From Allobosea sp. Tri-44 (GTDB taxonomy: Bacteria; Pseudomonadota; Alphaproteobacteria; Rhizobiales; Beijerinckiaceae): a DNA stretch of 64,000 bases. The translations under genes were made by a program, and so were the position numbers. Location of the stretch: the NCBI RefSeq assembly GCF_004123845.1, contig NZ_NBDP01000030.1, positions 744,001 to 808,000 of the forward strand, given 5' to 3'. Positions 55,218 through 64,000 of the stretch are shown piece by piece; positions within the stretch are counted from its first letter, which is position 1, and each line of letters begins with the position of its first letter. A model generated the notes under the pieces. That model had not been told where the DNA came from and did no database searches. It saw nothing but the letters and a program-made list of their open reading frames with translations.

Positions 55218-55572
55218 CCTCTCCTTACCGGCATGGAAATACACGCATACCCATGCCGAACGGCGCCCCCGCCATGCGAGAATGCGTTCCGACCATGCGT
55301 CCCGACTCCTGTCAAGGCGAAGCATCACGAGCGTCCACACGGTGGACTCGATGCAGGCGGCGTCGATCGGCCGCCTGGCGCCCATGCGCGTGTCGCGTAC
55401 TTATGCCGCACGGGCTGTGTCACAGCCTGTCATTGCCCCACTGGCGCAAGCGTGATCTTTGATTTATCGCAATGCCGAAGAACCGGGGTGGCCAGACGTG
55501 GCCGTCCCGGCGCGCCTGTCTTGAAGCTGACCGAGACAGATCGCGCGGCATCAAAGGAGCTATGTCGGACCG
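55218..55572. other. Intergenic region before the cytochrome oxidase operon (355 bp)
   Basis: The region separates divergent IalB and ctaC. I see no gene. At 55459-55472 TTGATTTATCGCAA fits an FNR/FixK-type box (TTGAT-N4-ATCAA) at 8 of 10 positions. AAAGGAG (55554-55560) is followed two bases later by an out-of-frame ATG (55563) that opens a seven-codon frame ending inside ctaC (TGA 55584-55586). The ctaC ATG itself is 12 bases from AAAGGAG. Confidence 0.5.
55459..55472 (+). promoter_or_regulatory. Possible FNR/FixK-like box upstream of ctaC
   Basis: TTGATTTATCGCAA matches TTGAT-N4-ATCAA at 8 of 10 positions. It lies 100 bp before ctaC. A single imperfect site in a high-GC genome can arise by chance. 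Confidence 0.3.
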
Positions 55573-56454
55573 ATGCGATTTGTGACCACTCCTCTCAGGA
55601 ACGCGCTGGCTGCCCTCGCTGCAGCTCTGATAGCGTTTTCGCCGGCCGTCGCATCGGCCCAGAACGGCATGCCGCAGCCCTGGGAGCTGAATCTCCAGCC
55701 GGCCAATTCCGAAGTGATGACGTTCATTCACTGGTTCCACGACTCGGTGAACGTACTCATCTTCATCATCACGCTGTTCGTGCTCGGGCTGCTGATCTAT
55801 GTCGCCTGGCGCTTCAACGAGAAGGCGAACCCGGTTCCCTCGAAGACGACGCACCATGCGCTGCTCGAAGTGGCCTGGACGATCATCCCCGTCCTGATCC
55901 TGGTCGTGATCGCCATCCCCTCCTTCCGCCTGCTCAAGCTGCAGCTGGAGATTCCGCAAGCCGACATGACCGTGAAGGTCACCGGCAAGCAGTGGTACTG
56001 GTCCTATGAGTACCCGCAGGAAGGCGGCAGCTTCGGCTTCGATTCGCTGATGCTCGACGAGAAGCAGCGCGCCGAGGCGATCCAGTCCAAGAAGATCGCC
56101 GAATCCGAGGCGCCGCGCCTGCTCGCCGTCGACAACGAGGCGGTCATTCCGGTCGGCAAGATCGTGCGCGTGCAGGTCACCGGCGCCGACGTCATCCACA
56201 AGTTCGCACTGCCGGCCTTCGGCCTGAAGATCGACGCCATCCCCGGCCGCCTGAACGAAACCTGGTTCAAGGCCGACCGCGAAGGTATCTTCTACGGTCA
56301 GTGCTCCTTCATCTGCGGCCAGAACCACGCCTTCATGCCGATCGCCATCCGCGTCGTCAGCCAGGAGCGCTACACGGCCTGGCTCGCGGAAGCGAAGCAG
56401 AAATTCGCCAATGCGGCCGACGCCGCCAGCAAGGTCGCCGAAGCGACCCGCTGA
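55573..56454 (+). CDS. ctaC: Cytochrome c oxidase subunit II
   Basis: 293 residues. Signal peptide (residues 1-28), two transmembrane helices (~55-75, 95-115) and a periplasmic CuA domain. CuA ligands are His209 (DVIHKF), Cys244 and Cys248 (CSFICGQNH), His252 and Met255. The residue between the cysteines, usually Glu (CSE), is Phe246. That Glu normally supplies a backbone bond to CuA and a side-chain bond to the interface Mg. KWYW-type QWYWSYEYP is the conserved aromatic patch. Head of the cta operon. Confidence 0.96.
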   Translation: MRFVTTPLRNALAALAAALIAFSPAVASAQNGMPQPWELNLQPANSEVMTFIHWFHDSVNVLIFIITLFVLGLLIYVAWRFNEKANPVPSKTTHHALLEVAWTIIPVLILVVIAIPSFRLLKLQLEIPQADMTVKVTGKQWYWSYEYPQEGGSFGFDSLMLDEKQRAEAIQSKKIAESEAPRLLAVDNEAVIPVGKIVRVQVTGADVIHKFALPAFGLKIDAIPGRLNETWFKADREGIFYGQCSFICGQNHAFMPIAIRVVSQERYTAWLAEAKQKFANAADAASKVAEATR

Positions 56455-56469
56455 ACCCGACACTCTTGA

Positions 56470-58146
<1,677 letters not shown>

Positions 58147-58277
58147 ACAAATCGGCGGCGGGCCCCGCGCCCGCCGCCGCCCCTCCCCCGAGCGCCTGAT
58201 CCGAGGCGCTCCGGAGACGGGCGGATCCCGCAAACGATGCCCTCGGGCATCACGAAAGTTGAAGTGAACGAATTTCG

Positions 58278-59234
58278 ATGTCTGCTGCCTTCGATCAGAT
58301 CCCCCAGGCTGACGACGGAGTCTCGCTGAGTTCCACCGGCGAGGCGCGCGACTTCTTCGAACTGCTCAAGCCGCGGGTGATGTTCCTCGTCGTGGTGACG
58401 GCGCTCGGCGGCATGGTCGCGGCGCCGGGCACGGTCAACCCGGTGATCGGCTTTGCCGCCCTGCTGGCGATCGCGGTCGGCGCCGGCGCCTCGGGCTGCC
58501 TCAACATGTGGTGGGATGCCGACATCGACGCGGTGATGGCGCGCACCGCCGGCCGACCGATCCCAGCCGGGCGCATTCTGCCGTCCGAGGCGCTCGCCTT
58601 CGGGCTGACGCTCTCCGTCGGCTCGGTGCTGGTCCTCGGCCTCGTCGCCAACCTGCTCTCGGCGGCGATGCTGGCCTTCACGATCTTCTTCTACGCCGTC
58701 ATCTATTCGATGTGGCTGAAGCGGGCGACGCCGCAGAACATCGTCATCGGCGGCGCCGCCGGCGCCTTCCCGCCGATGATCGGCGAGGCGGTGGTCACCG
58801 GCGATTTCGGCATGACCTCGATCGTGCTGTTCGCGATCATCTTCCTGTGGACGCCGCCGCATTTCTGGGCGCTGGCCCTGGTGAAGTCCGACGACTATGC
58901 CCGCGCCGGCATCCCGATGCTGCCGAACGTTGCCGGCCCCGCTGCCACGCGTCGCCAGATCGTCGCCTATACGCTGGTGCTGGCCCCGGTCGCAGTGCTG
59001 CCGGCGCTGATGGGCTTCGGCGGGCTGATCTATCTTATCGTCTCGGTGGTGACCGGGCTCGCCATGATCGGGCTGTCGCTGCGGGTGCTGCGGGTCACGC
59101 AGGGCGAAGCCGCCAACAAGGCGGCCTATGCCCTGTTCGGCTTCTCGATCCTCTATCTCTTCCTGCTCTTCGCCGTGCTGCTTGCCGAGAACGGCCTCGG
59201 CCTGATGTGGGCGCTGCCCAAGGTGCTGGGATGA
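58278..59234 (+). CDS. ctaB: Protoheme IX farnesyltransferase (heme O synthase)
   Basis: 318 residues, about eight helices. The prenyltransferase motif [15 protein letters not shown] is at residue ~76, and the second aspartate motif is [14 protein letters not shown]. It adds farnesyl to heme B for the heme A of CtaD. Usually found in this operon. Stop overlaps the coxF start (ATGA). Confidence 0.95.
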   Translation: MSAAFDQIPQADDGVSLSSTGEARDFFELLKPRVMFLVVVTALGGMVAAPGTVNPVIGFAALLAIAVGAGASGCLNMWWDADIDAVMARTAGRPIPAGRILPSEALAFGLTLSVGSVLVLGLVANLLSAAMLAFTIFFYAVIYSMWLKRATPQNIVIGGAAGAFPPMIGEAVVTGDFGMTSIVLFAIIFLWTPPHFWALALVKSDDYARAGIPMLPNVAGPAATRRQIVAYTLVLAPVAVLPALMGFGGLIYLIVSVVTGLAMIGLSLRVLRVTQGEAANKAAYALFGFSILYLFLLFAVLLAENGLGLMWALPKVLG

Positions 59235-59407
59235 GCGAGGGCCCACAGGACAAGAAGCAGCCGCCGGCCCCCTTCTCGCCGGAGGACATGGCCAGGCGCA
59301 ATCGCCGCTCGATCGCGCTCGCGCTCGTGCTCGGCGGTCTCGTGCTGTTCTTCTTCATCGTGACGCTGGCCAAGACCGGGCCGGCGATCCTCAACCGCCC
59401 GCTGTGA
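59231..59407 (+). CDS. coxF: CoxF-like small membrane protein
   Basis: 58 residues: a polar head ([20 protein letters not shown]) then one transmembrane helix ([20 protein letters not shown]) and a short tail. It matches the small CoxF protein found between ctaB and ctaG in Rhizobiales. Function unknown, probably assembly. Overlaps the ctaB stop by four bases. Confidence 0.85.
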   Translation: MSEGPQDKKQPPAPFSPEDMARRNRRSIALALVLGGLVLFFFIVTLAKTGPAILNRPL

Positions 59408-59411
59408 CGCG

Positions 59412-59990
59412 ATGACGGCCGCCTCCAGAAATCGCCGCACTGTCCTCGCCTGCAGCGCCGCCGTGCTCGCCATGACCGGGCTCTCCTTCGCCGCGGTGCC
59501 GCTCTACAATCTGTTCTGCAAGGTCACCGGTTTTGCTGGCACGCCGATGGTCGGCACCGCCGCCACCGGCAAGACCAGCGAGCGGATCGTCTCGGTCGCC
59601 TTCGACGCCAATGTCGCGCCCGCTTTGGGCTGGCGCTTCGAGGCGGAGAAGACGGAGATCAGGGCGCAGGTCGGCGTGACGCAGACGGTGTTCTACAAGA
59701 TCACCAACACGTCCTCGCGGCCGATGACCGGGATCGCGACCTACAATGTCCAGCCGAACCAGTCGGGCGCCTATTTCGTCAAGATCCAGTGCTTCTGCTT
59801 CACCGAGACGACGCTGCAGCCGGGCGAGACCCTGGAAGCGCCGGTGGTGTTCTACATCGATCCCGAGATCGAGTTGAACCGCGAGCTCGCCAGCCTGAAA
59901 TCGATCACCCTGTCCTACACCTACTTCCCGTCGAAGAACGGGCAGCCGGTGGCGGAAAGCAAGGGTGACGGCAACCAACCGAAACTATAA
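59412..59990 (+). CDS. ctaG: Cytochrome c oxidase assembly protein CtaG (Cox11)
   Basis: 192 residues. One N-terminal transmembrane helix (~10-30) then a periplasmic domain with the copper-binding KIQCFCFTE motif (Cys-Phe-Cys) and YFVKIQ ahead of it. Cox11 delivers copper to the CuB site of CtaD. Confidence 0.95.
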   Translation: MTAASRNRRTVLACSAAVLAMTGLSFAAVPLYNLFCKVTGFAGTPMVGTAATGKTSERIVSVAFDANVAPALGWRFEAEKTEIRAQVGVTQTVFYKITNTSSRPMTGIATYNVQPNQSGAYFVKIQCFCFTETTLQPGETLEAPVVFYIDPEIELNRELASLKSITLSYTYFPSKNGQPVAESKGDGNQPKL

Positions 59991-60039
59991 AGCTGCGCAA
60001 GAAGCGCTGCACTTCTACGGACGCGGAGAGTTAAGCACG

Positions 60040-60897
60040 ATGGCCGGGGCTCACACCAAGAACCACGACTACCACCTCGTCGATCCGAGCCCGTGGCCGA
60101 TCGTCGGCGCCGCCAGCGCGACCATCATGGCCATCGGCGCTGTGATGTGGATGAAGTCGCTGCCGCTGCTCGGCATGAATATCGGCCCGCTGGTATTCGG
60201 CGTCGGCCTGCTCGGCGTGCTCTACACCATGCTCGCCTGGTGGATGGACGTGACCCGCGAGGCCGAGCGCGAGGGCCATCACACCCGCGTGGTGCAGTTG
60301 CATCACCGCTACGGCATGATGATGTTCATCGCCTCCGAGGTGATGTTCTTCGTCGCCTGGTTCTGGGCCTATTTCGACGCGAGCCTGTTCACCGGCGAGC
60401 ACATCCAGTTCGCCCGCGCCGAGTTCACCGGCGGGCATTGGCCGCCCAAGGGCATCGAGACCTTCGACCCCTGGCACCTGCCGCTGCTCAACACCCTGAT
60501 CCTGCTGACCTCCGGCACGACCGTGACCTGGGCGCACTACGCCTTGATTCAGGGCGACCGGAAGAGCCTGAAGCAGGCCCTGTGGCTGACCGTGATCCTC
60601 GGCATCCTGTTCACCGCCTGCCAGGGCTACGAGTACGCGCACGCCGCCTTCGCCTTCAAGGGCAACATCTACGGCGCGACCTTCTTCATGGCGACCGGCT
60701 TCCACGGTTTCCACGTCATCATCGGCACGATCTTCCTGGCGATCTGCCTGTGGCGCGTCTATCTCGGCCATTTCAAGCCGGACCAGCATCTCGGCTTCGA
60801 GTTCGCCGCCTGGTACTGGCACTTCGTCGACGTGGTCTGGCTGTTCCTGTTCGCCTCGATCTATGTCTGGGGCTCCGGCACACCCGCCGCACACTGA
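60040..60897 (+). CDS. ctaE: Cytochrome c oxidase subunit III
   Basis: 285 residues, seven helices. It starts MAGAHTKNHDYHLVDPSPWP, with YGMMMFIASEVMFFVAWFWAYFD (in two parts; conserved Glu) and FHGFHVIIGTIFL. GGAGAG lies before ATG 60040. An earlier in-frame ATG at 59965 is inside ctaG and rejected. Structural subunit stabilising subunit I. Confidence 0.96.
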   Translation: MAGAHTKNHDYHLVDPSPWPIVGAASATIMAIGAVMWMKSLPLLGMNIGPLVFGVGLLGVLYTMLAWWMDVTREAEREGHHTRVVQLHHRYGMMMFIASEVMFFVAWFWAYFDASLFTGEHIQFARAEFTGGHWPPKGIETFDPWHLPLLNTLILLTSGTTVTWAHYALIQGDRKSLKQALWLTVILGILFTACQGYEYAHAAFAFKGNIYGATFFMATGFHGFHVIIGTIFLAICLWRVYLGHFKPDQHLGFEFAAWYWHFVDVVWLFLFASIYVWGSGTPAAH

Positions 60898-60932
60898 GGT
60901 CCAGGCCGGAAGCGGCCGCGAACCTGAAAATG

Positions 60933-60957
60933 GGGCGGCCGCGAGGCCGCCCTTTCC
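60933..60957 (+). terminator. Hairpin terminator/attenuator after ctaE
   Basis: GGGCGGCC (60933-60940) pairs with GGCCGCCC (60945-60952) with a GCGA tetraloop, then TTTCC. It lies 36 bp past ctaE and 17 bp before the DUF983 gene. Downstream genes are in the same direction and spaced tightly, so it may only attenuate. Confidence 0.6.
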
Positions 60958-60973
60958 ATTTGAGGAGGCAGCG

Positions 60974-61348
60974 ATGGCGCAGCCGCAGATCACCCCGCCC
61001 TCCCCGTTCTCGACGGGTCTGGCCGGCCGCTGCCCGCGCTGCGGCGAGGGCAAGCTGTTCGACGGCTACCTCAAGCTGAAGCCGCGCTGCGCCGCCTGCG
61101 GACTGGACTTCGCCTTCGCCGATTCGGCCGACGGGCCGGCCGTGTTCATCATGCTGATCGCCGGCTTCTTCGTGCTCGGCCTCGCGCTTTATGTCGAGAT
61201 CGCCTACGCCCCGCCGATCTGGCTGCACCTTCTGCTCTGGCTGCCGCTGGCGCTGGTCACCTGCCTCGGATTGCTGCGGCCGATGAAAGGCCTGGCAGTC
61301 GCCTTGCAATACGCCAACAAGGCCGAAGAAGGCAGGCTGAAGAAGTGA
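60974..61348 (+). CDS. DUF983 domain protein
   Basis: 124 residues. Two CxxC pairs (GRCPRCGEGKLF and RCAACGLDF) form a zinc-ribbon-like head, followed by two transmembrane helices (~55-75, 80-100). The group is always near cytochrome oxidase genes in alphaproteobacteria, so a role in oxidase maturation is likely. GAGGAGG before ATG 60974. Stop overlaps the next GTG start by four bases. Confidence 0.88.
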   Translation: MAQPQITPPSPFSTGLAGRCPRCGEGKLFDGYLKLKPRCAACGLDFAFADSADGPAVFIMLIAGFFVLGLALYVEIAYAPPIWLHLLLWLPLALVTCLGLLRPMKGLAVALQYANKAEEGRLKK

Positions 61349-62112
61349 GCGAACAGGCTTCCCTCCCCGTCCAACCCAAGCTGCTTTTGCCGGGCATCAT
61401 GATGCTCGCGGGCGTCATCGTTCTGCTCACACTTGGCGTCTGGCAAATGCAACGCTGGGCCGAGAAGGGCTTTTTTCTCGACAAGTTGCGGACGCAAGCA
61501 ACCGCTGCGCCGGCGGCCCTGCCGGCTTCGACGACCTGGGCTACGCTCGATCCGGTCAAGCTCGACCTGACCCGCGCCGAAGCAAAGGGGGTCTTCGTCG
61601 ACGGCCCGATCGCGGGCGTGCGCACCACCATCGCCGCCGGCCCGCCAGGCTCGCGCCAGCTCTCCGGCTTCGGCCGCTGGGTCTTCCAGGGTTTTCGGCT
61701 GGAAGACGGCGCGACGATCCTGATCAACCGCGGCTTCGTGCCGGAAAGCCGCTTTGCGACGATCGCTCCGGCAACCGGCGCCGCGACCATCACCGGCTAT
61801 CTGCGCGCCCCGGAAACCCGCAACAGCTTTACCCCGGCCGACCTGCCGCAGCAGCGCGAGTTCTACACGCGCGATCCCGCCGGCATCGCCGCAGCGCTCG
61901 GCCTGCCCGCAGCGGCGCCGTTCTATCTCGAAGCCGAGCGCCAGGGCGACGGGCTGACCCCGCCGGCCGGCGTCGACGTCAAGGAACTGATCGCCCGCAT
62001 CCCGGACAACCATTTGCAATATGCGCTGACCTGGTTCGGGCTAGCGGCGACGCTGATCGGTGTGTTCGGCACCTATGCCTGGCAGGCGCGGAGGCCGACG
62101 CAGAGCGCCTAA
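61345..62112 (+). CDS. SURF1-family oxidase assembly protein
   Basis: 255 residues from GTG 61345. Two transmembrane helices, one near the N-terminus (LLPGIMMLAGVIVLLTLGVWQMQRW in two parts) and one near the C-terminus (ALTWFGLAATLIGVFGTYAW), flank a periplasmic domain with FGRWVFQGFRLEDGATILINRGFVP. SURF1 (Shy1) helps insert heme A into CtaD. Confidence 0.94.
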   Translation: MSEQASLPVQPKLLLPGIMMLAGVIVLLTLGVWQMQRWAEKGFFLDKLRTQATAAPAALPASTTWATLDPVKLDLTRAEAKGVFVDGPIAGVRTTIAAGPPGSRQLSGFGRWVFQGFRLEDGATILINRGFVPESRFATIAPATGAATITGYLRAPETRNSFTPADLPQQREFYTRDPAGIAAALGLPAAAPFYLEAERQGDGLTPPAGVDVKELIARIPDNHLQYALTWFGLAATLIGVFGTYAWQARRPTQSA

Positions 62113-62181
62113 TCAGCCTTTGCTTTTGCCCTCCCCGGCCAACCGGCCTATAGGATCAGCACGACATCAGAGACCATCATC

Positions 62182-63597
62182 GTGCTGCATATTTCGACCC
62201 GTGGCGAAGCGCCGTCGCTCTCTTTCGCCGACGCGCTGCTCGCCGGACTTGCCCGTGACGGCGGCCTCTATCTGCCGCAGACATTGCCGCGCCTGAGCAC
62301 CCAGGAGATCGCGGGTTTCGCCGGCAGGCCCTATGCCCAGGTGGCGGAGCGCGTCATCGGCGCGCTCGCCGATGGCGACATTGATGCCGGCGCGCTGAAA
62401 GCGATGATCGGCGAGGCCTACGCCACCTTCCGCCATCCGGCGGTCTGTCCGCTCGTCCAGCTCGGCGACAACCTGTTCTCGCTCGAGCTCTTCCACGGCC
62501 CGACGCTCGCCTTCAAGGACGTCGCAATGCAGCTGCTCGGGCGGCTGATGGACCATGTGCTGGCGCAGCGCGGCGAGCGCGCCACCATCGTCGGCGCGAC
62601 CTCGGGCGACACCGGCAGCGCCGCGATCGACGCCTTCAAGGGGCTGGAACGGGTCGACGTCTTCATCCTCTATCCGGAAGGCCGCGTCTCCGACGTGCAG
62701 CGCCGGCAGATGACCACCGTCGAAGCCGACAATGTCCACGCCATCGCGATCGAGGGCACCTTCGACGACTGCCAGAACCTGGTGAAGGCGCTGTTCAATC
62801 ATCACGCCTTCCGCGACGAGATCCGGCTCTCCGGCGTCAACTCGATCAACTGGGCGCGGATCGCGGCGCAGGTCGTCTACTATTTCACCGCTGCGAGCGC
62901 GCTCGGCTCGCCTCATCGCCCGGTCTCCTTCGCAGTGCCGAGCGGCAATTTCGGCGACATCCTCGCCGGCTGGATCGCCAAGCAGATGGGGCTGCCGGTC
63001 GGCCGGCTGATGATCGGCACCAACAGCAACGACATCCTGGCGCGGACGCTTGAGACCGGCGTCTACGAGATGCGCGGGGTCGCAGCGACGACCTCGCCCT
63101 CGATGGATATCCAGATTTCCTCGAACTTCGAGCGGCTGCTGTTCGAGGCGCATGACCGCGACGGCACGGCGGTGCGCCGGCTGATGCAGTCGCTGCAGCA
63201 ATCCGGCCGCTTCGAGATCGCGCCCGAGCCGCTCGCCCGCATCCGCGCCGATTTCGACGCCGTGTCGCAGGACGAAGCTTCGATCGCCAACGAGATCGGC
63301 ACGACCTGGCGAGAGGCCGGCTATCTGCTCGACCCGCACAGCGCGATCGGCGTCGCCGCCGCACGCAAGCTGCTCGCGCGCGACCCGACGACGCCGGTGG
63401 TGGCGCTCGGCACCGCCCACCCCGCCAAGTTCCCGGCGGCGGTCGCGGCAGCGAGCGGCGTCACGCCCGCTCTCCCTGAGCATCTTGCCGACCTGATGGA
63501 GCGCAAGGAGCGTTTCAGCGTGCTGCCGAACGACCAAAGCAAGCTCGAGCGCTTCGTCGCCGAGCGGGCCCGCGCCGTGCGGAGCGCCGCAGCATGA
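62182..63597 (+). CDS. thrC: Threonine synthase
   Basis: 471 residues from GTG 62182. PLP lysine is in HGPTLAFKDVAMQ (residue ~113). ATSGDTGSAAIDAF binds the phosphate, and VPSGNFGDILAGWIAKQMG follows. It converts phosphohomoserine to threonine. Linked to the cytochrome oxidase cluster only by position, an order kept in Rhizobiales. Its stop overlaps the next start by four bases. Confidence 0.96.
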   Translation: MLHISTRGEAPSLSFADALLAGLARDGGLYLPQTLPRLSTQEIAGFAGRPYAQVAERVIGALADGDIDAGALKAMIGEAYATFRHPAVCPLVQLGDNLFSLELFHGPTLAFKDVAMQLLGRLMDHVLAQRGERATIVGATSGDTGSAAIDAFKGLERVDVFILYPEGRVSDVQRRQMTTVEADNVHAIAIEGTFDDCQNLVKALFNHHAFRDEIRLSGVNSINWARIAAQVVYYFTAASALGSPHRPVSFAVPSGNFGDILAGWIAKQMGLPVGRLMIGTNSNDILARTLETGVYEMRGVAATTSPSMDIQISSNFERLLFEAHDRDGTAVRRLMQSLQQSGRFEIAPEPLARIRADFDAVSQDEASIANEIGTTWREAGYLLDPHSAIGVAAARKLLARDPTTPVVALGTAHPAKFPAAVAAASGVTPALPEHLADLMERKERFSVLPNDQSKLERFVAERARAVRSAAA

Positions 63598-64000
63598 AGG
63601 CGATCAAAACGTTGAAGGCGAAGACGGACAAGCCGAAGACCGTGAAACAGGGCGAGGCAGCCGGCCACGATCCAGCCGTCAGCCTGACAACGCTGCCGTC
63701 CGGCCTGCGCATCGTCTCCGAGCGCATGGCCCATGCCTCGACCGTCTCGCTCGGCATCTGGATCGGCGCCGGCGCGCGCGATGAGCTGCCGCATGAACAC
63801 GGCCTCGCCCATCTGCTCGAGCACATGGCGTTCAAGGGCACGGCCCGGCGCTCGGCCTTGCAGATCGCCGAGGAGATCGAGAGCGTCGGCGGCGACCTCA
63901 ATGCCGCGACATCGGTCGAATATACCTGCTACACCGCCCGCGTGCTCGGCCAGGATCTGCCGCTGGCGGTCGACATCCTCGCCGACATCCTGACCGCCCC
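63594..64000 (+). CDS. M16-family zinc peptidase (processing-peptidase-like), 5' part
   Basis: The first 135 residues are inside the window; the gene continues past base 64000. A Lys-rich head (MKAIKTLKAKTDKPKTVKQ) precedes LPSGLRIVSERMAHASTVSLGIWIGAGARDE (in two parts). The inverted zinc motif HGLAHLLEHMAFKGT (HxxEH) follows, with the second Glu expected in the EIESVGGDLNAATS part. Homologs are mitochondrial-processing-peptidase-like proteins in alphaproteobacteria. ATG 63594 overlaps the thrC stop. Confidence 0.93.
   Translation, partial: MKAIKTLKAKTDKPKTVKQGEAAGHDPAVSLTTLPSGLRIVSERMAHASTVSLGIWIGAGARDELPHEHGLAHLLEHMAFKGTARRSALQIAEEIESVGGDLNAATSVEYTCYTARVLGQDLPLAVDILADILTA

Noticed and set aside
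59965..60039. Longer start for cytochrome oxidase subunit III
   Set aside because: It would overlap the end of ctaG, adds residues unlike the family, and GGAGAG marks ATG 60040.

Overview
The window is high-GC chromosomal DNA from an alphaproteobacterium of the order Hyphomicrobiales (Rhizobiales). The signs are a CcrM adenine methyltransferase with a C-terminal RAMA-like tail, an IalB-family protein, DUF1236 and DUF2007 proteins, the atpI-atpB-atpE-atpF'-atpF order, the ctaC-ctaD-ctaB-coxF-ctaG-ctaE-DUF983-SURF1-thrC-M16 cluster, and palindromic intergenic repeats of the rhizobial type. A Bosea-like genus is my guess from overall flavour only.

Layout. 1-7.9 kb: 3' end of an acyl-CoA dehydrogenase, a glutathione S-transferase, an EamA exporter, a LysR regulator coupled to a tripartite tricarboxylate transporter (tctB-tctA-tctC), a ureidoglycolate lyase-like protein and a DUF1236 protein. 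8.1-13.2 kb: a methyltransferase, an Xre/RES toxin-antitoxin pair with a clear operator, and a three-gene uracil catabolism (URC) operon: URC1, URC4, upp. 13.4-17.4 kb: a 53-residue membrane protein, glyS and glyQ. The two glycyl-tRNA synthetase genes are split by a 264-bp palindromic element inserted exactly at their stop/start junction. 17.5-27 kb: two small secreted proteins, tRNA methyltransferase, polyprenyl synthase, ParDE, LysE exporter, ispE, a TPR protein, a second palindromic element of the same architecture, a small lipoprotein and ETF-quinone oxidoreductase. 27-40.4 kb: a family-4-like uracil-DNA glycosylase that seems to lack its Fe-S cluster, a cyanide-insensitive bd-type oxidase (cydAB), M20 and YpfJ-type peptidases, a radical SAM protein, rnhB, PhzF, ccrM, mutY, a DciA-like protein and a DsbA-like protein. 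40.4-46.9 kb: smc and the Fo half of ATP synthase. 47-55.2 kb: an L,D-transpeptidase, a Phd/VapC pair, the glycine cleavage operon (gcvT-gcvH-gcvPA-gcvPB) behind a tandem glycine riboswitch, a lipoprotein and IalB. 55.5-64 kb: the aa3-type cytochrome c oxidase operon with assembly factors, then thrC and the start of an M16 peptidase.

Functional links. The two oxidases, ETF-QO and ATP synthase are the respiratory core. The glycine riboswitch ties glycine level to the cleavage system. upp with URC1 and URC4 fits salvage-then-degradation of uracil as a nitrogen source. Three toxin-antitoxin modules each sit alone between housekeeping genes.

Most notable observations: (1) two ~264-bp elements (16149-16412 and 24690-24952) share length, 31-bp terminal inverted repeats, 3-bp TNA-type target duplications and a double-armed palindromic fold, although most of their stem sequence differs; (2) cytochrome oxidase subunits I and II carry substitutions at positions that normally bind the interface Mg/Mn ion and at the K-channel lysine; (3) the URC operon; (4) the cluster-less uracil-DNA glycosylase. 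No tRNA, rRNA, CRISPR array, prophage or intact insertion sequence was seen.
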